DNA of 64,000 bases, from NCBI GenBank assembly GCA_015501055.1, contig JADNYV010000035.1:225693-289692 (forward strand). Reading direction: 5' to 3'. The notes under the pieces were generated by a model, which ran no database searches, was not told where the DNA came from, and was given only the letters and a program-made list of their open reading frames with translations. The stretch is from Mucidula mucida. Taxonomy: Eukaryota > Basidiomycota > Agaricomycetes > Agaricales > Physalacriaceae. Positions within the stretch are counted from its first letter, which is position 1. Every line of letters begins with the position of its first letter. The translations under genes and the position numbers were made by a program. This document shows, piece by piece, positions 41,504 through 51,579 of the stretch.

Positions 41504-43360
41504 TTGAAGAATCCGAGTTCCCCTGTAGAGGACCCTCCGGAAACACCGTCATTGAAGAATCCGGAGGAGCCCAGTAGTCTACCGCGGAGGTCACCAAGGT
41601 TGGTCCAGGAGGTGAAGGAATCAGTGGAAGGGAAGAAAGAGAGGAAACAGGCGGCGAAGGACAGGCAACAAGCAAGAATTGAGTTACGAGCGGCGCTACA
41701 GGACGAGGGCCTGGAAGCGAACTTCCTAGATGAGGACAACCCGTTCGAGGAACTCATAGACGACCTGCTCAGTGCGACGGAGCAAGAAGACCGTACCCAG
41801 GACGAACCTCCAAATCTGAAGACAGCAATGGAATCGGAGGATGCGGAGAAGTGGGTAGCTGCGATTGAGGAGGAGTTGAAAGGACTAGCTGACATGGGAG
41901 TCTACAAGCTGGTCCCCCGTGAAGACGTACCTACGGGCCGACGGGTATTGCGCTCGAAGTGGGTACTACTCAGGAAACACAACGAACTCGGCGAGATCAA
42001 CAGGTGGAAAGCACGATTAGTGGTCAGAGGATTCGAACAGGTGTTCGGATGCGACTACGAACGGATGGCTTCACCGACAGCGAGGACAGAGTTGTTCCGG
42101 ATACTGGCGCACCTAGCAGGATACCATGACTGGGACATGCAGCAGTTCGACATCAAGCAGGCGTACCTCCATGGACTTCTGAACGAGGAGGAGACACAGT
42201 GGATCGAACAGCCGGAAGGGTTTGCTGTAAAAGGGAAGGAGGACTGGGTCTGGGAGTTACAGAAGGGGCTGTATGGACTGAAGCAGGGCGGCAGGATCTG
42301 GAACAAGACCCTCAACGAGGCGATGGTCGGCTGGGGCTTCAAACGACTACAGAGCGAATGGTGCATATACTACAGGAAGTCAGAAACCAGGACCGTCATC
42401 TGCGCCGTACACGTCGACGATTTCCTTTCAGTCGCGTCTTCAAGAGAGGAGAACGAACGCTTCCTGGATGAAGTCCGAACACGCTGGCAGTTATCGGTTG
42501 AAGATGCGCGATTCATTGTCGGCATCGCCATCGAACGTGACCGTGCTAAACGATTCGTCTATCTATCACAGACAGCGCTCATCGACAAGATAGTTCAACA
42601 ATTCCTGCCTCCAGATGCACACCCCAAACTCATACCCATGGATCCCGACCTCAAGCTTAGGCGCCCATCAAAACTATCCACTCCAGACGCTACAGAATGC
42701 CCGTACCGCCGACTAGTCGGTGGATTGATGTATGTCGCCATCGGGATGCGCCCAGACATCTCCTTCGCTGTTTCCAAACTCGCTGGTTTCCTCGACTGCC
42801 ACCGCAGCGAACACTGGAAAGCGGCAATCAATGTTGCAAAGTATCTGAAGGGTACACGCACGTTGCGCTTACGACTCGGCGGACAGCAGAACTCCCTCAT
42901 CGGCTTCACCGACTCATCCTACGCAGACTGCCTCGACATGTTACGCTCGACAATGGGCTACACATTCAACCTTGGAGGAGGAGCGATAACCTGGGCATCG
43001 AGGAAGCAGAAGGTGGTGGTCACATCAACGACGGAATCAGAGTATATTGCAACAAGCGAGGCATTGAAGGAGGCAATATGGCTGCGACAACTATTCAGCG
43101 AGTTGGAGCTACTAGAGAAGGAGAAACCAACACCATTACACTGCGACAACAACGGGGCCACATGCTTGGCGTACAACCCTGCATTCCACGCCCGCGTCAA
43201 ACATCTCGACATCCGTTATCACTACGTCCGAGAACGCGTCGTATCCGGTGACATCTCCGTCAATCGCGTCGCGACAGCAGACAACGTCGCAGATATCTTC
43301 ACCAAGGCGCTTGTGAGGCAAAAATTCACTACGTTCCGGGAGATGCTGGGAGTGGTATAG
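41504..43360 (+). CDS. Copia element 1 reverse transcriptase and RNase H
   Basis: One intact frame of about 618 codons, part of the former polyprotein. RT: VLRSKWVLLRKHNELGEI, FDIKQAYLHGLL, YGLKQGGRIWNKTL, catalytic HVDDFLSVA near 42,410, MRPDISFAVSKLAGFL. RNase H: GFTDSSYADCLDMLRSTMG, ITWASRKQKVVVTSTTESEY, LHCDNNGATCLA, VADNVADIFTKALVRQK-like end. It is the best preserved part of the element. The 5' end of the frame is inside the polyprotein, so no start codon is proposed. Confidence 0.92.
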   Translation: MKNPSSPVEDPPETPSLKNPEEPSSLPRRSPRLVQEVKESVEGKKERKQAAKDRQQARIELRAALQDEGLEANFLDEDNPFEELIDDLLSATEQEDRTQDEPPNLKTAMESEDAEKWVAAIEEELKGLADMGVYKLVPREDVPTGRRVLRSKWVLLRKHNELGEINRWKARLVVRGFEQVFGCDYERMASPTARTELFRILAHLAGYHDWDMQQFDIKQAYLHGLLNEEETQWIEQPEGFAVKGKEDWVWELQKGLYGLKQGGRIWNKTLNEAMVGWGFKRLQSEWCIYYRKSETRTVICAVHVDDFLSVASSREENERFLDEVRTRWQLSVEDARFIVGIAIERDRAKRFVYLSQTALIDKIVQQFLPPDAHPKLIPMDPDLKLRRPSKLSTPDATECPYRRLVGGLMYVAIGMRPDISFAVSKLAGFLDCHRSEHWKAAINVAKYLKGTRTLRLRLGGQQNSLIGFTDSSYADCLDMLRSTMGYTFNLGGGAITWASRKQKVVVTSTTESEYIATSEALKEAIWLRQLFSELELLEKEKPTPLHCDNNGATCLAYNPAFHARVKHLDIRYHYVRERVVSGDISVNRVATADNVADIFTKALVRQKFTTFREMLGVV

Positions 43361-43416
43361 TTTTGCTGGCGAGGAGGAGCATGGCTTTCGGATACACAGT
43401 CTGGTTCGAGGAGGAG

Positions 43417-43652
43417 TGTTGGATGTTGCCCACGTGATCTGAAGCCTTTATGACAGGATCGATTGGATGCTTGCCCTTAGTCTTTCTGCCACGACTAAGG
43501 GTAAGCATTCTTCTCATGTACCAACAATACACGGGCTGATACATAGCGTAGCGTGTTCTGACAGTCCGTGATACGTACAGGTACAATATAATAGTCTTTC
43601 TGCCATGACTAAGGCGTGTTCTGACAGTCTGTGATACGTACAGATTCTAACA
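43417..43652 (+). repeat. Copia element 1, 3' LTR
   Basis: 236 bp, TGTTGG...TCTAACA, preceded by the purine tract CGAGGAGGAG and followed by TSD CTGGG (43653-43657). It contains a 14-bp inverted repeat (43469-43482 / 43493-43506) and an internally repeated segment CTTTCTGCCA(C/T)GACTAAGG. Confidence 0.94.
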
Positions 43653-44250
43653 CTGGGCGTCGACGTTTGTCCTGTTTTTCAGGATGTACAGGGTCCTCAG
43701 GTATATTGACGTCTCTGCGGTATCTCATGGCATACAGAAATAGGTTTTGATTCTGCTGGTGGGGTTCGCCGCAGAACGTGATGATCCCACTCACCACGGC
43801 GAGTGATGTCGTCGTTTTGCGTGTCCCTTCGCAGTCACAAAAAGTGGTCTTATCGACACCGCTATTGTGTATGGATGAGTATCAAATATGCCACGTACAA
43901 CTACTGTCTGCTTGTTTTCAGATTCATATTTAGCCCTGTTCTCTAATCCTGAGATGTGTTCAACGATGAGAGAAGATTTGGGATGTCGAGGAGTATCTTG
44001 TTGCTACCAGTGGGCGCTCTGGTTGGGCCGCCGATTCCCAGCGCTCTCAAATCAAAGACGGGTGACTTTGAAGCGGGAGGGTGTTATGCAGGTATGTTAC
44101 ACAATTGGGTGGTCCGTTTCAATGTTGATCTTCTGGGTAGGTAGCCCGATTCGCGTTGGTGTGGGCCTGATTCTTGCTAGTCTATTCTGCTTTGAAGACG
44201 CTCTATGGGAAGATGTAAGGGAGTGCGAGGCACTTAGCACAGACAATTCA
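43653..44250 (+). pseudogene. MFS transporter copy B, 3' part
   Basis: Resumes the MFS copy exactly at the CTGGG site: GTCGACGTTTGTCCT matches copy A near 22,376, then YIDVSAVSHGI. Further on it reads SILLLPVGALVGPPIPSAL, then SKTGDFEAGGCYAG, the C-terminal helices of monocarboxylate-type MFS proteins. Multiple stops make it a pseudogene. It is cut at 44264 by a hAT transposon. Confidence 0.75.
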
Positions 44251-44263
44251 CCGTTCAAACTGG

Positions 44264-47200
44264 CAGTGTTGTCATAGAGGCCTCATTTGAGCCCTAGATT
44301 TTTGTTAAGGCCTCAAGGTATTTAGAGGGCTTAAACAAAGCCTTAATTAGAGACCTTAAAGTGGTCGCGTAATACAGATTACATTATGTACTTACGGCTC
44401 AAAATCATCGCCCAATCCTTCAAGTGCGCCGTCGTCGGGAGCCTCTTCTGCATACTTGGCCTGCAACAGCTCCATCAATCACGACTCTTCATCCAACGCC
44501 GCACGTTGACGTGTGCAAGTACCTGTTGTATCAACCGGATGAGCCGCACCATCACCACCAAACAGCTTCCGTAGTGTGGCCGGCAGGAATTTACGGGATT
44601 TCGATGGCCCTCTAGAGGCTGCCGCGGAAGTTCCTGGGACTCCTTCCTCATCAGAAGACATATTGACATCCTCATCGCTGGCAGCTTGTTCCTCCTCCAC
44701 CCATTTCTTCATCTCCTTCCGCCAGTCTTTCTTGGATTTAATGAGAACGCGGCGCGGTTGAGGATTGTCGCCGTCAGTGTCGGACCCGTTAGAGTCATCG
44801 AGAAGATCAGCATATTGAGGCACCTCCAAGAGTGATGCTACTCGCTCGGAATTGTGATTCTTGCGCTTCTGACTTGCTGCCACAAGCCCGGTTCTGACAT
44901 GCTCATTGCGGATCCCAGCACCGACCTAGATCGGCGCAAAACAATAAGAATCAATATAGAGAAGAACTGTGATTTAGCCACGTACCTTGGACAGTTTCTC
45001 CAGCTTATGAAGCGCCATACGATTGCGACGGTCTGTCTTCTTCACTTTTGCGTCGGAAAATGTTCGCTCCATGCCAGCCTGATTGACGACAAGATCCAAC
45101 AGCATGATTGCGAACTCCGCCAGCTCACATACACTCTCATCGTCGAGAAACTGCTCCCAGACTAAGATAGGATCCTTTCCCTAGAATAGATTCAATAGAA
45201 TAAGTAGTAGTGCATGTAAACAAACGCCGAACACGTACATTGGTTTCGGAAAACGTTGCCTCGTGCTCTTTCCAATCCCTAAACAAGCCGCGACCAGCAA
45301 GATATGCCATAAAGGCAATAGACACTGCCTTCTCCTTCGTGGCACGTAGCTCAGCCAACTCGTCAGCAGGTATTGATGGATCTGGACAAGAGTTAACACG
45401 CTTATAAAGCTGTAAATGTCGTTAATGTTTGCATAGTAACGATGAATAGGAAACAGACCTCCAAGAATGCCGAGTTCAATGCAAAGGCATTGATGCCCGC
45501 GTTCTTCCCAAAACGCGAGACGCCCTCATACGGGTTGAGGATCAGAGCGAAGATGAAGATGGGCTGGTCTAGTGCCTTCCAGCGCTTCTCGATACGCTTT
45601 GTCATGCCTTGAGCAACGGAGTGTACGGCATGAGCATCAAAATAACGAAAGATACCCGCGAACGTGAGCAAAACCTCGTCAAGACGAGTGTGATCCGTCT
45701 GGTTTATGTTGGTTCCGTAGCAGATGGGCTCGATGTCGCGAAGGACATCCTCAAGTCCTTTCCAGAAGTCCGCATTGTTGATGAGATTGATATGTTCTTC
45801 GGTGGCAGTCTTGAGTCTATCGTGCTCCTTGCGTCCTTTCTCGGCTCCGACTTGTGCAGCAATGATCTCGTCTTGTTGAAGGATAGCAGCTTGACAAAGT
45901 GATGGCTTTAACGTCATGAGACGGTTGAACGCAAGGAAATGAGTAGTCCAGCGAGTTAGATTAGCAACAATAACGGCAAGAACGGTGTTCGTCTTGCTTA
46001 ACTGAACATCATCAAAGATGGCGCAAACCTTCTGATGGTTCAAGAGCCATCCAATCAGGCCAGTTGCCTGCTCTGCATACTCGGTGGCGATTAAATTCTC
46101 TTTGAAGTAGTCGCCGAGAGTCAATTGGAACTACCAAATGGGTGTAAGTCGTAATCCGATTAATACATTCCCGGTGAACACTTACCTGATGAGCACAGCA
46201 GGGAGCTACTAGAAGCCACGGGCGCTTACGTGGCATCAGATCCCTTCCTTTATGACTCCCACCATTGTTGTCGCAGCAAAACAGCACAACGATGCAGCCC
46301 GTTACTGCCTCTGTCTCATCAATGACGGCCAGGAAGAACTCGCAGTATGACTTGCCATCTTTCTTCTGCTTATTCGTCTTGACCAATTTTACCAGATACG
46401 ACTGTTGATTTACTGTCAGTAGCAACCGAGAAAAGGATGCAACACGTACCTTTCCGCGACGAGCAATATGAACCCCCGTTACACTGTTATGTGAGTTGTC
46501 CTTCCATCCATCCATGCTGGGGATGTTGAATCAGCAAGAGACATAGATCATCCAAACATGTACATACAATATAGAGACATGCTTTCGGTGAACAGATTCA
46601 TGAATAACTTGGTCAATATTGTTTGCTGCCGTATTGAGCAGCTTTCCAGATAGCAAGCGACGCTCAGGAATTACCTCGTCGGCCGTAGCTTGCATCATGA
46701 GGAAGAGTGAAATGACTTCGGGATCGTCAGTCCAGCGGAAGGGGAGATTTGCGGATATGGTGGCGCGCATGAACTGGGCCTGGACTGCTGCTTTTTCCGA
46801 GGCCGAGAAAGGTATGTTAATTCCTTTAAACACCTTCAAATGTGTTTGCTTAAGCATCTGCTTCGTCGCTTCAAGCCGCTGGCGCTTAGGCGGTTGCGAC
46901 GGCCCAGCATCTGCCTCGTCATCTCCCTCAGAGCCATCATTGTCTTTACCGCCATTCCGGCCCTTCTTGAGCTTTTCGAGACGCTCCTTTTCGCAAACAG
47001 CAACCTTGCAAACGGCAGCAGCCACATTGGGGCAGCTGACAAGGTGGTGCAACATTGCACTGGCATCCCCGCGGACACTTCCTTTATTGCTACTAGCCTT
47101 GAGCGCTACGAGACTGTGAGCCCGTCGTGTACCGCCACAATTTATTTAGGATTACACACCAGCATTGAACCACGGCTGTGCCGCCATAAGAGATGCATCC

Positions 47201-47541
47201 ATATCGACATCAATCGGTACGTTATTGGGTCGACGTGCATTGATGCATGCCAGACAGTGTGTGCGGTACTGGCTTTGGTTCTGTCGTGCGCCACGGAAGA
47301 AGTATGGCCAGAGAACACCTTTCACACCCATGACTGTCAGGCAATGGTGACGGACGTCTGCGAGTGCGGGTAGAGCAATTTTCGAGCACAGCTATTAGGG
47401 GTACAGAATGTCATATATGTTATCTAAGACATTAGAGATCTCTTAGAGAGCTCAAGTGTGCGAGCGATGAGTTAAAGCCCTCTTCTTAGAGGTTGTAGAG
47501 ACCTTAAACCTTTTAGAGGTTTAGCCTCTATGACAACACTG
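44264..47541 (-). mobile_element. hAT DNA transposon, apparently complete
   Basis: Perfect 18-bp terminal inverted repeats CAGTGTTGTCATAGAGGC lie at 44264-44281 and 47524-47541, with AGAGACCTTAAA repeats just inside both ends. The flanking octamers CAAACTGG and CCAACTGC agree at six of eight positions, an eroded 8-bp TSD. Inside is a spliced hAT transposase gene without obvious disabling mutations. Confidence 0.88.
44479..47331 (-). CDS. hAT transposase
   Basis: hAT transposases cut and paste their element using a DDE/RNase-H-like core. The gene runs from ATG 47331 (MGVKGVLWPYFFRGARQN, with a BED-like CLAC pair) to a stop at 44479-44481, in about eight exons with short GT-AG introns. Checked joints include NA|ALKASSNKGSV near 47,100-47,155 and SIF|MDGWKDN near 46,515-46,565. 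Core signatures in order: DGWKDNSHNS, CDNNGGSHKGRDLMPRKRPW, PCCAHQ joined to QLTLGDYFKENL, LTRWTTHFLAFNRL and LILNPYEGVSRF. The dimerisation region near 45,100 has NQAGMERTFSDAKVKK and RNRMALHKLEKL. The tail is acidic then basic. No stop or frameshift was found in the parts I traced, so it may be active or recently so. Confidence 0.82.
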
Positions 47542-47566
47542 CCAACTGCACGTTTCGAGATCGTCG

Positions 47567-47825
47567 TACTGTACTAACGCGACCAGATCTTCACGGCATG
47601 TTACGTGTTATGATTGTGAACTAAATTACCAGTAGTTCATCCAGGGTCCATAGATCATATTGGGAGCCGCGGGAGGCGGCGGCGCGAGCCGCCGCAGCAA
47701 AAATTTCCGCATTTGGGCTGATCCCGACAAAATTTACCGTTGTTACGTGTTATGGAAGCCGAATTAGTTCACTTCACGGGGCCCTGTGACGCGTTATGTG
47801 AATTAACGGTCGCGTTAGTACAGTA
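47567..47825. mobile_element. Small TIR element (MITE-like), TA target
   Basis: TACTGTACTAACGCGACC (47567-47584) and GGTCGCGTTAGTACAGTA (47808-47825) are exact reverse complements. Read as CTGTAC...GTACAG flanked by TA on both sides, this fits a TA-duplicating non-autonomous element of 255-259 bp. The interior has a GC-rich palindromic core near 47,675 and two copies of TTACGTGTTATG. Confidence 0.65.
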
Positions 47826-50800
47826 TCTGCCATGGCACACATTCTCCAAAGCACTGTGTTGTGGATCACAGCGCTGGTGACTATCCTTCTGCTTGCAGCC
47901 ATCTCCCCCTCTACATCCTCTGACTTGTACCAAGATGGACAAGTCCACGCTCCAGTGGCAGTCAGCGTAGTGCAATCCTGTAGTGCTGCACTATGAGGCC
48001 GAGGCGGTGCATTATCCTATGGACGGCCCTGAACCAGATGCGGTGTTTGCTTGTAAAAAGCTCACTGACAGTCGACACCTTGCCCACAATTACGATGAGA
48101 GCGGCCCTTGCTATCGATTCAAACTCGCCAAGAACAATAAAAAACAGGATTTCGAAGAAAGAATGACCAATGCCACTTCGCTATTGCTACGGTAGCAATG
48201 GGATCAACTCAAAGTTCAAATGCGAGGGCGTCCCGCCGCCTCGGATGAGACGCAGATCGGAGGGAATGGAGAAGAGAGACACCCCCCGGTGGACCCTCTC
48301 GAGCAGGTACTTTCTGGTATACTGAATTCTGATCTTGGGGTAAAAAACGAAAGAATGGCACAACACACCAAACGGGAGTTGAATCCCTTCGAGACGTGAT
48401 AACCGGTTGGCATCATTGGTGTGCAAAATCATACAAACAAGGGTGTACGGATTCCTGGAGAATGATCGCCTTTAATCTTGGATAGATTACAGAAGGCCAA
48501 TATGAGGTGAGCCCCCCCCCCCTTTTTTACTCACACAACGACATCTCTACCTAGTCCACTAGGTCGCAAAGAGGTGTCAGCGGTTTGTTACCCGTCGGGT
48601 CTCAAAACAAACCGAGTGAGTTTCTCCTGCCTTCGGCACTTTCTCATTGTACTGTTGTACAGCGCGCCTTCGGCCCCTTTTTCTTTCACCCCCGCCGCGT
48701 ACTCACAGCCGCTTGTCGTTAGCTTGTCTCTTATATGCATTGTGATCGCGTCGATATACACGGCTTGTTATCCCACGCCTAGCGACGACGCATAGATGCA
48801 CGAGTCATGTCTATCATACTCCAGCTCTTACCGCGTCGCCGCCAGGTGTGTTCTTGTATCTTCACTCTTTGCACAGAGTTCTTACCGCTTCGCGCTTGTA
48901 GTTTGATCTGTTGCCCTCCCTTACTTCATGTACATCATGTAGCCCTGCCCAGAGTTCCAATACACGCTCACGGCCTTTCCTTGGGGAGGTCGGCTCCTGG
49001 TTATCGTGTCCTTAACTCAGATTGGGCTTCAAAAAAAATTCTTCCCGGCTCGGACATCAAGGACGGCACCAAGATAACCACTGTACCACGAATGCGCCGG
49101 AAGAAAACGAATTTAAGTACTCTCAGTTAAGGGAAGGAGTTAGTGTACACGCATTGACAGAGAGACTTACCACTATGAGCACACGCACATCTGATCGAAC
49201 CGCGCAAAACAACCGCTGCGCCATCGGTTCGGTAACAAGGTGAGTTGTCAGAGGAGTTTGACGGCAAGTTTTTTTGGGAACAGGCAAGTGCTCCTACGCG
49301 CAGAGAAGACTAAGTCGGGATTCCTGGAGCAGGGCAGTATGACTAGGGTGTAGGGATTCCTGGTGAAGGAACCGTAAAAATTATCCCTGGCTCTTATGTT
49401 TCTGACGGCACCACAATAACTACTGCACCATGAGTGCGCCGGAAGGAGACGAAATTACTTCTACTCAAGGGATGAAGTCAGTGTACACGCGTTGACGGAG
49501 AGACCCTTGCCACTTTGAGCCATGAGCACTTCAATCAAAAACAATTTTGGAAAGACGTCTAATCAAACCGCGCAAAACAACCGCTGCCGGCTCGGTAACA
49601 CAGTGGGTTGTCAGGGGAGTTTGACAGACAAGTTTACGGAAAAAGGCAAGTGCTCCTTTGTTCAGAGAATACTACTTGGTGGCAAAAGGGATGTGAATGA
49701 ACGGTGATATATGGAACTTGGAAGAGGACTCAAAGTTGAGCCTCTGCCGCTTGTATTAAAAACAAGCTTCTCTGCAGGTTGTGTTCAGAACGCGCGACTT
49801 CAGTCTCGCAAAACATGGTACATGATGGTAAGCAAAATAGGGGCGAAATGCAGTTATATTACACTGAAGAGGAGTCGAACCTCAGCGGCTTGTCTAAATT
49901 GTGCACTGTTCATGGAAGACAACTTGCAAGTATGATACCGCTTCACCATCAGCGTTGAATGACGTGGTGTTCAGAACACTGAAGTTCAGCGCTTATGAGG
50001 CAAGTTTACAGCGGGACCGAGCGGAACATTGCATACCGGTGTAGATGAAGCGGATTGGAAGTCAGCGCTTGGTCAAGAACACCGAGCTTGATTCCGTGGG
50101 ACACGACGTCAAAGCTTGCACGCTGAGAGTGGCAAGTCCACAGCGGGGAGAGCAACATATAGTGCGTAGATGGAGGGCCAACTTGAATCCACGCCACTTT
50201 GTGTGATTCAAAAAGAAACTCTGTCTCTGTATGCATTGGACTGCTCGGTGACACGGTGGCATTCGATGGATAAGGTTCACACAAAAAAGCCACCATAACA
50301 AGCGCGTATAGACTCCACCAAAGCCACTTTACTAGTGGTGCAGCGACGGCTCGGAGAATCAATCACGAAATGAAAAAAAGAGTGAATCCAAAAACAGAGA
50401 TCCTCAACATGCACACCGAACATCAGCCGCTATACCATTGGTGTGGTGACGGGATGTATTGGCGCGCAGTGGTCCTGGCTAGGAAAGAAACTCTGTCTCT
50501 GTATGCATTGGACTGCTCGGTGACACGGTGAAATTCGATGGACAAGGACATCGAGAAAAATCAACCATACCCAGCGAAAATACTGCACCGAAGCCACTTT
50601 GCTAGCGGTGCAGCGACGGGATGGAGCCGACAGGAGAATCGATCATGAAAAAAAGATTGAACCCAAAAACACAGATGCACACCGAACACGCTGTATAGGT
50701 CGAATTTTCATGCACGGCTATGTACATCAGTCGACACAGCAAACGGATAGGAACCTACACTCTGTGGTCAAAAACGATTCCCTATATGAGGCGGAGACCC

Positions 50801-51579
50801 ACCGAACAGCTGCTTGTGGTGAACAGATGGATCTATTCCTTTTGTCGTTACATGGACCGCGGCGGCGATGAAGAAGGTAAGCACATCAAAATCAAGCCAT
50901 AGTGTGAGATACATGGAGGGGCCCTTGCCACTTTTGCGATTCCAAAAAATATCAGTGGTAGCGAGACATCAAACCGGAGCGGGATAGCCGCTGCACCATC
51001 GGTTCGGTAACAAGGTGGGCTGGTAGAGAATTGTAAAGGTGTGTTCGACCTGGAGACGTACGTTTCAAAAAAAGGCTATAACACACACAAACAAGACTAC
51101 ACCAAAGCCACTTTTTTACTGGTGTACCAGCCAGAGGGAGCTATGCCAAAACGAGAACCGGTAGTATGTACCGTGTATACATACGATATAAAAGACAGTA
51201 CGACCGACGAGATGCTCGCTACAGGTGAAAGGATGTATATAGATACGTTCCGTGAAGATGGTTCACGGATGAGCCTTGGTGTCGGTCTGGCGCCGATGAC
51301 TAAGCAGATCAAGGGACGTAACCTAGGGTTTGCACCCCGAGTCGTGCCTCTGACCACGACCACCACACCAGGACTCGATTTGCTTGGACGAAAGGATCAG
51401 AAGCGATGGACGAGGAATCTATGTGATTCTTGCCCACACGATAACGACTTGTTTTCCATCTCACTCTGCTTTTCTTTCTTTCTGGTTTTTTTCTTCTTCT
51501 ACTTTGATTCCGACTGGTGCGTGTCTTTTTTTCTCCGTTTGAGCGTGCATATTGACGATGCGCGGGGTTAGACGAGGCA
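47826..51579. repeat. Second field of decayed tRNA-like repeats
   Basis: Like 15200-17720, this stretch holds many minus-strand tRNA 5' halves with box-A-like motifs: near 49,220 and 49,590 (CCGCTGCGCCATCGGTTCGG and similar), 50,440 and 50,990. Paired phrases such as AAACTCTGTCTCTGTATGCATTGG recur at 50,215 and 50,485, showing local tandem duplication. A pyrimidine-rich tract at about 51,456-51,535 is probably the core promoter of the gene at 51580. No other gene is supported. Confidence 0.5.
49860..49955 (-). pseudogene. tRNA-Gly-like pseudogene
   Basis: Acceptor strands ACGCTGA/TCAGTGT pair with one G-T. The T arm is GAGG-TTCGACT-CCTC. The anticodon stem CTTGC is separated from CTTCCA by the inserted AAGTTGT, the same kind of lesion as in the copy at 16459-16560, suggesting they descend from one broken ancestor. 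Confidence 0.62.

Larger units (their letters stand above)
31653..43652 (+). mobile_element. Copia LTR retrotransposon (element 1), split by a Gypsy
   Basis: The 5' LTR (31653-31710 plus 38241-38418, 236 bp in total) and the 3' LTR (43417-43652, 236 bp) are the same length and differ at about eight positions, all transitions. The TSD is CTGGG. The internal region encodes gag, protease, integrase, RT and RNase H on the plus strand with frameshifts and one nonsense codon. The purine tract CGAGGAGGAG lies just before the 3' LTR. A Gypsy element occupies 31711-38235 inside the 5' LTR. Confidence 0.94.

Noticed and set aside
47983..48195. A 70-codon plus-strand frame
   Set aside because: Short, no recognisable motif and no neighbouring exons. 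Not enough to call a gene.
51041..51571. A 176-codon frame upstream of the low-complexity gene
   Set aside because: It begins in tRNA-like repeat sequence and ends in a long Phe-rich run encoded by a pyrimidine tract, typical of a promoter region. No domain is visible.
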